DNA of 64,000 nucleotides from Sphingobacterium oryzagri (GCF_028736175.1 NZ_CP117880.1:2976001-3040000), one strand, 5' to 3'; counted from the stretch's first letter, positions 1 to 7,778 are shown. Notes: generated by a model not told the origin, from the letters alone. Program-made: numbers and translations.

Positions 1-102
1 AAAGAAACGTACAATGTGACGCTAAGTAAGCCTGATGCTCAACGATGGAATGACGTTTGGGTTACCAACGGTAAAGGAGGAAGAACGATAAGTTTAAGAT
101 AA
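1..102 (+). CDS. C-terminal end of an unidentified protein
   Basis: The first 33 codons are open in frame 1 and end at a TAA at 100-102. The tail is hydrophilic and ends KGGRTISLR. The gene starts outside the window, so the family cannot be assigned. The sequence after it looks like decayed coding DNA on the opposite strand, so this could also be a remnant. Confidence 0.4.
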   Translation, partial: KETYNVTLSKPDAQRWNDVWVTNGKGGRTISLR

Positions 103-179
103 AAACGCATGGCAAATTTTGTGTCCCGCCTATGAAGGGAGGTTGAATATCAAAATGTAGCAAAAAAAATCTGCCTGCC

Positions 180-485
180 TTATAACCTGTAACGCAGTGA
201 AAGAGCGCGGTAAATTTCCTGTGCCAAAGATTGGTCCTGATCTGAGCTAGCAAAATGCCATCGACCCTCGTGTAGCGATATGACCTGCACCAAGCCATCT
301 AATAAAACTTTGATCTGCGTATCGTCTCTCCGGAGTCCTTTCTGCAAAACTTGAAGTTGCTAGTCCTGTCCTTTATACGATACGCGTAAAGGTTGGCCTT
401 TGTAAGGATGTGTGTTTGCTGTACCGACTGTCTCTTCCATATGTGTAGCCTGCGAATCTACTAATAATCCTAAAAATATTAGCAA
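180..485 (-). pseudogene. Decayed small exported protein with an internal stop
   Basis: Read on the minus strand, the frame begins with a signal-peptide-like segment (LLIFLGLLVDSQA), continues HPYKGQPLRVSYKGQD, meets an in-frame TAG, and then runs on as coherent protein (LQVLQKGLRRDDTQIKVLLDGL ending in ALSLRYRL) to a stop at 180-182. The TAG could be one substitution from CAG (Gln). A TAA stop also lies just upstream of the signal-like segment and no ATG is present, only TTG. The family is not recognised. A recently inactivated secreted protein of about 100 residues is the simplest reading. Confidence 0.4.
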
Positions 486-557
486 ATAAAATTAAATTTT
501 TGAATTGCTAGCAATACCGCCATGCGGCAAGTAAGTCTGGTGGTGCCATGTGTTCGG

Positions 558-731
558 TTAGTCGTTAACAATACTATCCGCGTAGCTCACAGCAGGCTCT
601 CCCACTCTATCACTTAAAACGTTGTTCAACAAAACTTGATAATCTGCACACTCCTGCACAAGCGCTACAACCTTGTATAGATTCAACGGTAGTTGCAACG
701 TCTCACCTTTCTTTTGTCCTAGATAACGCAT
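558..731 (-). pseudogene. 57-codon remnant of an unidentified gene
   Basis: This minus-strand frame runs from ATG at 729-731 to TAA at 558-560 and encodes MRYLGQKKGETLQL... ending SYADSIVND. The composition is protein-like, with alternating hydrophobic positions, but a stop lies two codons upstream of the ATG and the coding feel continues upstream in other frames. I therefore read it as the 3' part of a frameshifted gene. It could be a small intact gene. No family is recognised. Confidence 0.3.
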
Positions 732-905
732 GTGCTAAAAAGCGATTCCCACTCATACTATCGCTACAAAATAAATACAGCTTTATCCGCAACACCCAGG
801 CACGGAAATGGCCGTAAAAGATTGTCGCGTCAGCTTATTAAACGGATTATGCACCGTCCATTTATTTAGCGATAAGCGCAATGATAGCTACAATATTAGA
901 TAGCA
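732..905 (-). other. Decayed coding sequence upstream of the 57-codon remnant
   Basis: The minus strand begins MLSNIVAIIALIAK and then stops. A neighbouring frame continues KWTVHNPFNKLTRQSF before another stop. The broken frames look like the 5' half of the same gene as the 558-731 remnant, with at least two lesions. Confidence 0.25.
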
Positions 906-926
906 TTCGGTAAGATTAATTAGATA

Positions 927-957
927 GAATAGGCGAAATAATGATTTTCGCCTATTC
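927..957 (-). terminator. Perfect 12-bp hairpin after the SDR gene
   Basis: GAATAGGCGAAA and its exact complement TTTCGCCTATTC are separated by 7 nt. It lies about 60 nt past the stop of the minus-strand SDR gene. There is no long T-run, so termination strength is uncertain. Confidence 0.6.
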
Positions 958-1015
958 AGTTTAAGACAAAAGTAGCAGACTATAGCGCAAGAAGTATCAG
1001 GCGACTTGTGCCAGA

Positions 1016-1789
1016 CTATACACTCGGCGCAGCACCACCATCCACTGCGTAATTAGTGCCGCTAATGTATTTCGCAGCATTGGAGGCAAGAAAAACTACC
1101 AGATCAGCAATCTCTTCCGGTTCAGCCATTCTTCCTAGAGGTACACCTACTCTATCAACTACCGCATTGAACGTAGCTTCGTAATCACTACCAGCCGAAT
1201 TCGATAAGTTCTCAATAAATTCTGTCATCAAAGGCGTTTTTACGATGCCAGGCGATACCACATTGACGCGAATCCCTTTTGCGCCAAGCTCATTGGCCAG
1301 CGCCTTGCTGTAAACGTTTAAGGCAGCCTTAGCGGATGAATATGACATAGTCATGTCCCAGACAGGCTGTTTGGCAGCACCCGTAGAAATATTAATTATC
1401 GATCCAGATCCCTGTTTTATCATCGAAGGCAGTAGTGATTTATTCACACGAACGGCCGACATGAAATTAAGTTGCCAATCCCGCTCCCAATGCTCATCGT
1501 GAAGCGTGCTATAACCACCACCCGGACTCAAGTTAGCACCGGCATTGTTTACGATAACATCAATTTTGCCGTAGCGCTCCAAAATTTCGTTGGCTATGGA
1601 CTCACCAGCAACTGCTAGAAAATGATCTACTTCGATAAAATGTTGTCCCTCTACCAATTGATTTGGTTTTGATCTTGCGGTCACTATCACTTTGGCGCCT
1701 AAAAACGTTAGCTTATCGGCAATGGCCTTCCCGATGCCTTTTGTGCCGCCTGTTATCAAAACGACCACACTATTCCATGAATTTTCCAT
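1016..1789 (-). CDS. SDR family NAD(P)-dependent oxidoreductase
   Basis: This 257-residue protein has the classical short-chain dehydrogenase/reductase layout. The cofactor loop is TGGTKGIG near residue 14, followed by the NNAG motif (VNNAGAN), a catalytic Ser in INISTGAA, the YSSAK active-site YxxxK, and a C-terminal GTNYAVDGG. Length and motif order match classical SDRs that reduce or oxidise carbonyl/hydroxyl groups with NAD(P)H. The substrate cannot be told. It is divergent from an HxlR-type regulator at 1903 with a 113-nt shared promoter region carrying a perfect dyad. That arrangement is common for redox- or electrophile-responsive SDR genes and suggests induction by a small reactive molecule (inference). 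Confidence 0.9.
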   Translation of the reverse strand: MENSWNSVVVLITGGTKGIGKAIADKLTFLGAKVIVTARSKPNQLVEGQHFIEVDHFLAVAGESIANEILERYGKIDVIVNNAGANLSPGGGYSTLHDEHWERDWQLNFMSAVRVNKSLLPSMIKQGSGSIINISTGAAKQPVWDMTMSYSSAKAALNVYSKALANELGAKGIRVNVVSPGIVKTPLMTEFIENLSNSAGSDYEATFNAVVDRVGVPLGRMAEPEEIADLVVFLASNAAKYISGTNYAVDGGAAPSV

Positions 1790-1810
1790 TGTTATTTTTG
1801 TTGGTAAGTT

Positions 1811-1834
1811 GTAAAGTAAGCTACAATACTTTAC
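1811..1834. promoter_or_regulatory. Inverted repeat between SDR and HxlR genes (likely operator)
   Basis: GTAAAGTA and TACTTTAC are perfect 8-bp arms separated by 8 nt, lying between the two divergent start codons. HxlR-type winged-helix dimers bind such dyads, so this is the likely operator for both genes (inference). Confidence 0.6.
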
Positions 1835-1902
1835 TTTTGAAAGTAGTTACACGGATGTACAGTAATACCACCAAGTAAAGGAATACAAAGAATCAGTAGG
1901 TT

Positions 1903-2241
1903 ATGCCCACAAAAAAAATAACTAAAAATACCGAGCGTTGCGCCCTACAAGAAATTTTGGGCGTTATTGGCGGAAAATGGTCTATGTCCATCATATATGC
2001 GCTCAGCCACCGCACCATGCGCTTCAGTGAAATCGAGCGTATGATCCCAGGGATAAATACCAGGATGCTAGTCAAAGAGCTTAAAAACATGGAGAATAAT
2101 GGAATTGTGACAAGAGAGGTATTCGCCACTGTGCCACCTACTGTGGAGTATACGTTAACCGCTAAGGGCAAAAAGCTAAATCCCATTATCGATGAGCTCT
2201 ATAAATGGGGGGAGGAATATGTAGATAAGTCTATGTCGTAA
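1903..2241 (+). CDS. HxlR family winged-helix transcriptional regulator
   Basis: This 112-residue protein is the usual HxlR/DUF24 length. It has an N-terminal Cys (RCALQEILGVIGGKW) where family members carry the redox-sensing cysteine, the recognition region IPGINTRMLVKELKNMENNGIV, and the wing segment VPPTVEYTLTAKGKKL. HxlR proteins act as dimers and often respond to disulfide or quinone/aldehyde stress. It is divergent from the SDR gene at 1016-1789 and probably controls it and itself through the dyad at 1811-1834. The Cys makes thiol sensing possible, but this is unproven. Confidence 0.9.
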   Translation: MPTKKITKNTERCALQEILGVIGGKWSMSIIYALSHRTMRFSEIERMIPGINTRMLVKELKNMENNGIVTREVFATVPPTVEYTLTAKGKKLNPIIDELYKWGEEYVDKSMS

Positions 2242-2452
2242 TACGATGAAACTGGTAAAGCATTTATCAGATGGTAGTTAAAAGTTAACCTGCTTCAAAA
2301 TAGAATCATTTGAAGATTTTAAGCCGTTTAATTGAATTGTGCTATCAGCATAACCCGGTCTATTCATACATCCTTTTTCAACCGCATTAGGCTATTACTA
2401 ATGGGTGAAATGAAGATTAAAATAAGATTAGAAAATTAATCCTCGGCGGTGA

Positions 2453-2548
2453 ACTTTAATCCTTTACAATCGTTAGACTAGCAGAATAATTTATAATGAT
2501 GTGTTTTTGAGGAAATCCCCGTGCGGTGAAGCATGGGGATTTCTATTT
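2453..2548 (+). ncRNA. Putative sRNA/terminator unit, family B copy 1
   Basis: This AT-rich stretch is closed by a hairpin with arms AAATCCCC (2513-2520) and GGGGATTT (2535-2542) and loop GTGCGGTGAAGCAT. It is clearly homologous to 32903-32998: the blocks GAACTTTAAT, CGTTAGACT and GTGAAGCATGGGGAT recur in the same order and spacing. No coding frame is conserved between the copies. Function unknown. Confidence 0.45.
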
Positions 2549-2889
2549 AAAGAGCAAGTTGGTACTTTTGATACACTTTTTAAATTGCTTTTCACCATAT
2601 GGCTATTTTCTAAAGTCTACAGCACAAATCTTCCATCCCAACATTCACGGCCGTTGCTGCGCAAAAGATTCGTTTTAAATTGACACGTAGCAACGTAAAT
2701 AGGCGCTGAAGTAAAAACCAGCACCATGTCGCGTGCCGTGATCCAAACCATCGCAGCTTATTATTATGTACAAGGGATCTCCAAAAGTCTTCAATAGTAA
2801 TTTTACCTTGCTCGAAATCTAAACAAAGTGTAAATAAATTCTAATCGAATATGGTGGACTTAAAAACGAAATTGTAAAAAGCCAGTTAT

Positions 2890-2956
2890 AATAAAGGTCT
2901 ATGAGACCATGTTTTTGGGGAGTCTCCGCACCAGAAGGTGCGGGGTCTCGTTTTTG
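2890..2956 (+). ncRNA. Short putative transcript with strong terminator
   Basis: A GC-rich stem (about 2920-2949, CCGCACC-AGAA-GGTGCGG core) is followed by GTTTTT. No gene precedes it on the plus strand within 600 nt, so it would terminate a small non-coding transcript. Confidence 0.4.
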
Positions 2957-3010
2957 CAGATCAGATGTAGAAGTTGTATAATAATGTACTATGTTGATGT
3001 ATAAAAAATA

Positions 3011-3072
3011 TACTAACAACCAACAACCTGATCGTAAGCCTCTACTCCTATACGGGTGGGGGCTTCATTTTT
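3011..3072 (+). ncRNA. Short putative transcript ending in a terminator
   Basis: A 5' stretch CTAACAACCAACAACC leads into a hairpin with arms AAGCCTC and GGGGCTT (3036-3065) and a T-rich tail. The CTAACAACCAA segment is complementary, with one bulge, to UUGGUUAGUUAG at the 5' end of sRNA family C elsewhere in the window. Pairing is speculative. Confidence 0.35.
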
Positions 3073-3350
3073 GTACAAAACTGCACTATATCTGTAAGTT
3101 CCATTACTGATCTTTTTTAGAGGATCGTCCGAAATCAACACGCGATCTAGATTATTCTTGCTCCACTTTCGATTGGAGCGTTTTAGCCGATCACTATTAA
3201 ACTGTAATTATTATACTGTACAGAAATCTTTAACACAATAAAATTTTAGTAATTTTTAAATAAATAAAATCAATATCATTTGATTCTCGGCACGCTTTGT
3301 AACATTTTAAATAAAGTTTAACTACCTAATTTTTTGATATAATTATTTCG

Positions 3351-3358
3351 TACGTTTG
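3351..3358 (+). promoter_or_regulatory. Bacteroidota -7 box (TACGTTTG)
   Basis: This is an exact match to TANNTTTG. The nearest TTTG upstream is only 14 nt away, shorter than usual, so the -33 element is uncertain. The box sits about 6 nt before the start of the hairpin RNA at 3361. Confidence 0.5.
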
Positions 3359-3360
3359 AT

Positions 3361-3434
3361 GCATAGTCCTCTCCCCCGAGGACATAATTTTCATAAGCAA
3401 CGGCTTCCCATAGAAATATGGGAAGCTTTTTTAA
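3361..3434 (+). ncRNA. Hairpin-linker-terminator RNA, family A copy 1
   Basis: A first hairpin GTCCTC-TCCCCC-GAGGAC is followed by the linker ATAATTTTCATAAGCA and then a terminator stem GCTTCCCAT/ATGGGAAGC with a T6 run. The same order of parts occurs on the minus strand at 34060-34122 and 54212-54283, and in degenerate form at 28843-28889. The terminator stems differ in sequence between copies while the linker is kept, which suggests selection on the linker. A TANNTTTG box sits just upstream. Length is about 70 nt. Confidence 0.55.
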
Positions 3435-3473
3435 AAACGAGATGGAAACCATCATACAGAACTTATAAACCAA

Positions 3474-3665
3474 ATGAATGACAGTAAAATCACCATGAGT
3501 GGCGAAGAAATTTGTTTTATCGTCAAACCTAGCAGCTCTGACAACATGCTAGTATATCGTACCGAATCGGATGCTTTAGATATTGCAGATCGCCTATCTT
3601 TTGAAACCGGAACAGACTACATGGTCTTCCCCAGTTACTTAGATCCTAAGATTGTTTCATATTGA
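3474..3665 (+). CDS. Small hypothetical protein (63 aa)
   Basis: This is an ATG-started 63-residue acidic protein (TMSGEEICFIVKPSSSDNML, then a helix ESDALDIADRLSFETGTDY) with no signal peptide or membrane segment. No gene overlaps it on either strand and the composition is protein-like. It follows the family A RNA terminator by about 40 nt and so would need its own promoter. Family not recognised. A second orphan small protein (32683-32877) also sits beside an RNA-like repeat, which may be coincidence. Confidence 0.5.
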   Translation: MNDSKITMSGEEICFIVKPSSSDNMLVYRTESDALDIADRLSFETGTDYMVFPSYLDPKIVSY

Positions 3666-3803
3666 CAACGAAAGAAAGGTATATGAAATGAAAACCTAAT
3701 TGACAATTCTTGTTGCATTATTTCTTTATCATAAGTCCATAGAAAAATGTCCTATTTTGCGGAAATAGGCCGAAAATAAATTTAGTCAAAAGATTGGTAA
3801 ATA

Positions 3804-3841
3804 TGCAATATTGTTGCTTTAATGTATTTTTTGTATTTTTG
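3804..3841 (+). promoter_or_regulatory. Promoter with GCAA-N5-TTGC dyad
   Basis: A TATTTTTG box at 3834-3841 matches TANNTTTG. A dyad GCAA-N5-TTGC (3805-3817) overlaps the expected -33 region. The same dyad with a different spacer lies at 5343 and 42195. Confidence 0.45.
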
Positions 3842-3846
3842 ATATG

Positions 3847-4007
3847 CGTTAGGTTTTATGTAAATGCAACTCTCGTGAGTCTACAGTATCCGGAGAGCAA
3901 CGAACGTAAAATCTGGTATTGCAAAATATACCCATAACGAGGCGTTAAAAACTGCTTTGAGGTATTCTTGTTTTCTAATCCTTCTGCTTTAAGCAGAGGG
4001 ATTTTTT
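3847..4007 (+). ncRNA. Putative structured RNA of about 160 nt
   Basis: Downstream of a good -7 box, this stretch holds a hairpin closed by CTCTC/GAGAG (about 3891-3917 strand region), a second hairpin GGTAT-TGCAAAAT-ATACC, and a terminator AATCC..CTGC/GCAG..GGATT with six Ts (3977-4007). It has no reading frame of note, and the next gene is on the other strand, so it is not a leader. It does not match any riboswitch class, 6S or SRP RNA that I can recognise. Confidence 0.45.
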
Positions 4008-4047
4008 ATATATTACCACTTTGATAGCCTAGCTGTTCAATGCGATA

Positions 4048-4392
4048 TTAGAGATTATGGTCCACAGATTTTATCTCGTCTACATTGTTAACAGCCCATT
4101 CCACAACATTTTTGATATGTGGAACCAAACTCAAACCGATTGAGGAGAGGGTGTATTCAACTTTTGGCGGAATTTCGCCAAAAACTCGACGTTCCACTAA
4201 TTTATTGCCTTCCAATTTGCGAAGCGAGGCTGTAAGCATCTTTTGTGAAATACCTTTCAGTAATTTCTGCAGCTCATTAAATCTGACAACCTTCTTTTCA
4301 GAAAGCGTCAAAATTACGAAGACAGACCATTTGTCACTGATGATATCAAGAACGTATTTAAGATCGCAATCGTCAATTACATTTTTTTTCAT
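4048..4392 (-). CDS. HxlR family winged-helix transcriptional regulator
   Basis: This 114-residue protein has the family pattern DDCDLKYVLDIISDKWSVFVIL, a recognition helix in GISQKMLTASLRKLEGNKLV, and the wing IPPKVEYTLSSIGLSL. The N-terminal Cys (residue 9) is at the position of the sensing cysteine of HxlR/YodB-type proteins. It is divergent from the SDR-like gene at 4539, with a small dyad between them (4430-4442). This is the second HxlR/SDR pair within 3 kb, so one may derive from the other in arrangement. The proteins are clearly distinct in sequence. Confidence 0.9.
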   Translation of the reverse strand: MKKNVIDDCDLKYVLDIISDKWSVFVILTLSEKKVVRFNELQKLLKGISQKMLTASLRKLEGNKLVERRVFGEIPPKVEYTLSSIGLSLVPHIKNVVEWAVNNVDEIKSVDHNL

Positions 4393-4429
4393 TTTTAAAC
4401 AATTGATAGTCAGAAAAGGTTTCTTCGAA

Positions 4430-4442
4430 GTAACATAGTTAC
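4430..4442. promoter_or_regulatory. Dyad between HxlR and SDR-like genes
   Basis: GTAAC-ATA-GTTAC is a perfect inverted repeat in the 146-nt divergent spacer. It is a candidate operator for the adjacent HxlR protein. Confidence 0.4.
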
Positions 4443-4538
4443 AACTAAGTGCCTTCTTGATGTCGTGAAATATCCTAGTTAAATTTGTTTTATAAATTAA
4501 TTGAATTTACAAATTTGGTATTTAAAAGGAAAAAATTT

Positions 4539-5258
4539 ATGAAAAGTATAGTTATCATTGGAGCAGGTGAAGGTGTTGGCAAAGAAACGGCATTGACCTA
4601 CGGTCTGCAAGGATATTCGGTAGGAATTATTAGAAGAGACCGTGAGGCTCTTGAAATAATGCTGAATGAATTAGCTTCTCAAAACATTCGTGCCCACGGA
4701 ATAGTTGCTGATGTTCAAAACATCAACCAACTTGCAGCTGCTATTAACGATATGTACAAAATACTAGGCAGGTTGGATATTCTTCTGTATAATGTTCCAG
4801 GCCCCCTAAGAGAGGCATACGGCTCAATACTTGATGCAGACGTTGCATTATTACACAAATTTTTGGATCTAAGGATCGTCAATGCGCTTTGGTCGATTAA
4901 GACAGCATTACCATTTTTAAAGGAAAGCAATGGCGCAATAATCATTACTAGTGGCCCTTCAGATAGGATAGCGTACCCATCTACAGCCATTATTGGTATC
5001 GCACAGGCTGGCCTAAGAATGTTAGCAATGCATTTAGCTCAGGAATTAAAATCGTATGATATATATGTAGGCTACGTTCCTTTAAGTAATCCACCGGAAT
5101 ACACAGATAAAGCAAAGGATACAAATAGATCGGATGTTCCTGCAGGATTTCAACTGGACAATCGCGTACAGGCATCGCAAGTTGCACAGTTAATTTATAA
5201 AATGACAGCATTAAGAAATCAGGCAGAGCTTGTTGTAGAAGCTGGTACTGAGCTTTAG
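4539..5258 (+). CDS. SDR-like Rossmann protein lacking a clear YxxxK site
   Basis: This protein has 239 residues if started at the ATG at 4539, which is preceded by AAAAGGA and gives MKSIVIIGAGEGVGKE. The Rossmann loop GAGEGVGKE is present and the fold pattern continues (VADVQN, LLYNVPGP in place of NNAG). At the active site the sequence reads SGPSDRIAYPSTAIIGIAQAG, with Ser and a Tyr but no Lys four residues after the Tyr. It is therefore an atypical SDR that may bind NAD(P)H with altered catalysis or act as a sensor. It is divergent from an HxlR regulator, which probably controls it. Substrate unknown. Confidence 0.8.
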   Translation: MKSIVIIGAGEGVGKETALTYGLQGYSVGIIRRDREALEIMLNELASQNIRAHGIVADVQNINQLAAAINDMYKILGRLDILLYNVPGPLREAYGSILDADVALLHKFLDLRIVNALWSIKTALPFLKESNGAIIITSGPSDRIAYPSTAIIGIAQAGLRMLAMHLAQELKSYDIYVGYVPLSNPPEYTDKAKDTNRSDVPAGFQLDNRVQASQVAQLIYKMTALRNQAELVVEAGTEL

Positions 5259-5342
5259 TTCCTGCCTTTTACTCTGCTCAGTCATCTAATTTCTCGTAAT
5301 ACACAGTTATTACATGATAAAGTATTATACAAAATTTTTAAC

Positions 5343-5359
5343 GCAACATAATTGCATTT
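5343..5359 (+). promoter_or_regulatory. 17-bp element shared with the TonB operon promoter
   Basis: GCAACATAATTGCATTT occurs here and, exactly, on the minus strand upstream of the TonB receptor at 42195-42211. The core is a GCAA-N5-TTGC dyad. Here it lies upstream of an AT-rich stretch ending in a terminator-like hairpin at 5417-5452. Confidence 0.4.
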
Positions 5360-5374
5360 ATTTTTTTAACATTA

Positions 5375-5456
5375 TAATCTGTAGTAATGATTGCAAATAA
5401 ACGTTTAAAACATCGCAAATTGAAATAGGACAGCAATGCCCTATTCAATTTTGTTT
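5375..5456 (+). ncRNA. Putative short transcript in the 5.3-5.7 kb spacer
   Basis: A hairpin with arms AAATTGAAATAGG and CCTATTCAATTTT (5417-5452), then TGTTT, ends a gene-free segment that begins with the shared dyad at 5343. It could instead be the terminator of the SDR-like gene, although it lies 160 nt past its stop. Nothing else is seen between 5456 and 5708. Confidence 0.3.
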
Positions 5457-5708
5457 CAAATCGTGGATCAAAGGTAAAATTTTGCTACAAATTACCGCTC
5501 AAAACTATAGGACTGTTATCATAAGTACGGTATAACATGTTTTTCCGCAGTTCTATGAAAAGTATGAAACACAAAGTATTTATATTTTAAAAACAATGAA
5601 ATTTTACAGCGGTGGCAATAATACTTAAATATTGGGTTCAATAACAATGTTTCATAATGTAGTCTGATAAAATATTTATCACTACAAATTATTAACTGAA
5701 GTTTATTT

Positions 5709-5879
5709 ATGAAAAGAAGATATTTACCTCCAGAAGTCGATATTCAACTTATCTTAATCGAAAACACTATTGCTGCAGGGTCCGCCATATTAAATCCTGG
5801 TAGCAGTGATACACCCTACATACCACAAATTGAACGGTGGGAAGAGGCAGGCAATGACGGCAAATACTGGGATATTTAA
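5709..5879 (+). CDS. Small peptide, MKRRY..P type (56 aa)
   Basis: This ATG-started 56-residue peptide begins MKRRYLPPEVDIQLILIENTI and ends GNDGKYWDI. Short proteins with a basic MKK/RxYxxP start followed by an acidic V/I-x-E strand are common in Bacteroidota, often just upstream of surface lipoprotein genes. It precedes the fimbrillin-like gene by 21 nt and is likely co-transcribed with it. Two related starts occur on the minus strand at 28370-28552 and 45530-45715. Role unknown. It lacks a signal peptide. Confidence 0.6.
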   Translation: MKRRYLPPEVDIQLILIENTIAAGSAILNPGSSDTPYIPQIERWEEAGNDGKYWDI

Positions 5880-5900
5880 GCTGTTGATAAATATTAAGTT

Positions 5901-7664
5901 ATGAATTCGAAATACACACGTATGGTTTTTTATATTTTTTTTTCTCTACGATTTCTAACGTCTACATGTAAAGTATTTAGGTTTACATTTTGTATTTTAT
6001 GCAGTTTATGCCTGTTACAACATCTTGGATGTAAGTCATCTATAGATGAAATAACTACCACGCAAGATGGCGCTATTCTTAACGTCAACATCGCTGGAAT
6101 AGATAGTCAAATCGACCGTCAAATGGCTAGTATGATGTTAGCGCAAGATATGGAATTAAATAAAAATTCGTTGAGGAAAGTCCCCCCCCCGACTAATCAA
6201 ACACTTCACAGGCTAGATAGCATAGATGTCTTTACAAGCGCATTAGTAACAAATGAAGCAAGAGGTACTGCTAATTCCAAAAAAAAGATTTGTTCCGTAC
6301 ATAATAAGTTGCATGGCTCGTTGATGCAAAAAGCTACTATTCCTCTTAATAATGGTGTGAGCTACAGAATAATTATATTGGATCAAAATAGCAAGCTTGT
6401 GGCAAATGTGGTGGCAACTGCCGGAGATAACCCTCAAATACGGGTTGACGGTCATCGGAGATACACATGGTATGCCCTTTCAGTGAATGAAATAAGTACC
6501 CAAGTCCCAAACATTAACGCAAATGGAGTCGTATTAAAATCATCCTTGGTTAATAAGGACGTGCTTTATGCTTCCGGGGATATTAGCACGGTGGATGGTA
6601 ATAATAACCTAGAAATTATATTCAGACGAATGACGACACGATATCGCGTTAAACTTGATGTGCGTGGATTGTTTGCCAGACAAACTGGAAATACTAATCT
6701 TTCTGTTATTACAAAACATAATAACGGAAGCTTAATCACAATGGGTGATTTAAATATTTATAATGGGACATTCGCAGATATCCAACCACATGTTAACGCA
6801 ACTGTTTCTAATTCACAGATGACTAACGTAGATAACACACCTTTGGGTACTACGAAATACGCAGATTTCTTTACTTTAGATACAGATTATATTAAAGGAA
6901 ACAATCTTAGCGTCAAAATAAACCGATTGGATATTTTAAGAGATGACAACAGCGTACGCTCGTATACTTCACCAATCATCGTGACATTCACCGAGCGTTA
7001 TACCCCGATAATCGGTAATACATATGAGCTTACGCTCGCGATGGTGGAACAACCTATCCGGGTACACGGCATACTATGGGCACGAACAAATTTAACGTAT
7101 GACAATAGTAAAACAGACTCTTATCGCTTCAAAACTACCCCTTCTGGGTCTAGACATGGAGATAGAAATAAGGACTACTGGAATTGGATGTCTGCGACAA
7201 CGACAGGTGTCAGTGAAGACACAGACCCTTGCACCTTAGTCTATCCAACAGGCACATGGCGCATGCCTACAGGTGCCGAATGGCAGTGGCTGGGGAGAAA
7301 TTTTCCAGACAGCCGGGTCCACAGGGCATTCCTATTTTGGGGAACGCAATTTGCATATATCTGGAAGCCACAACAGGAAAATCCCAATAGTGTATACGAT
7401 GTCAATGATTTATTCCTAGCATTTGGCGGTTACCGAAACGAAGGTGGTACTTTGTCAGGCGTACCTCTAGGAATAGCTAGTATAGGTTCTGGTGAATGTC
7501 ATTATTGGTCATCAACTTCCGTAAATAATAGCCAAGCAATCGCTTTTAAATCTTCCTACAACACTACTGGATTGATTCTTTCTTGGGGCCGAGTAACGTT
7601 TAGTGACGAAAGTAAGAAAGAAGGCAGAAATATACGATGTGTAAGACAATCCAGCTATAATTAG
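5901..7664 (+). CDS. Fimbrillin-like lipoprotein with C-terminal FISUMP domain
   Basis: This is a 587-residue outer-surface protein. A hydrophobic N-terminus ends in a lipobox-like LQHLGC (Cys near residue 44). The middle resembles fimbrillin/Mfa-type beta domains (TTRYRVKLDVRGLF; VHGILWARTNLTYD). From about residue 385 on it is a FISUMP (Fib_succ_major) domain with TGTWRMPTGAEWQWLG, HYWSSTS and the closing NIRCVRQ. A run of nine Cs at 6182-6190 encodes Pro-Pro-Pro near residue 95, where one-base slippage would truncate the protein. It follows the 56-aa peptide. It is probably an adhesin or pilus-related surface subunit. ATG at 5922 is an alternative start. Confidence 0.8.
   Translation: MNSKYTRMVFYIFFSLRFLTSTCKVFRFTFCILCSLCLLQHLGCKSSIDEITTTQDGAILNVNIAGIDSQIDRQMASMMLAQDMELNKNSLRKVPPPTNQTLHRLDSIDVFTSALVTNEARGTANSKKKICSVHNKLHGSLMQKATIPLNNGVSYRIIILDQNSKLVANVVATAGDNPQIRVDGHRRYTWYALSVNEISTQVPNINANGVVLKSSLVNKDVLYASGDISTVDGNNNLEIIFRRMTTRYRVKLDVRGLFARQTGNTNLSVITKHNNGSLITMGDLNIYNGTFADIQPHVNATVSNSQMTNVDNTPLGTTKYADFFTLDTDYIKGNNLSVKINRLDILRDDNSVRSYTSPIIVTFTERYTPIIGNTYELTLAMVEQPIRVHGILWARTNLTYDNSKTDSYRFKTTPSGSRHGDRNKDYWNWMSATTTGVSEDTDPCTLVYPTGTWRMPTGAEWQWLGRNFPDSRVHRAFLFWGTQFAYIWKPQQENPNSVYDVNDLFLAFGGYRNEGGTLSGVPLGIASIGSGECHYWSSTSVNNSQAIAFKSSYNTTGLILSWGRVTFSDESKKEGRNIRCVRQSSYN
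6182..6190 (+). repeat. C9 homopolymer inside the surface lipoprotein gene
   Basis: Nine consecutive Cs lie in the coding strand of an AT-rich gene. The current length keeps the frame open. Slippage would switch the gene off. Confidence 0.8.
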
Positions 7665-7778
7665 GTAGAAAATGATCTGTGTTGCACCTGAATTATCCCA
7701 AAGCCTAATCTATCATCTCTACTAAAAAGCGTGTATTTCAAATACTTAAAAATTTACGCCAATTAAATTATAAATTAT

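Noticed and set aside
1..905. Conjugative-transposon tra genes
   Set aside because: The fragments could not be matched to any tra family with confidence.
2501..2683. 60-codon plus-strand frame over the family B hairpin
   Set aside because: The hairpin and repeat explain the conservation, and the frame is not kept in copy 2 at 32903.
3847..4007. Riboswitch or 6S RNA
   Set aside because: No gene follows on its strand, and no known aptamer core or 6S closing stem is visible.
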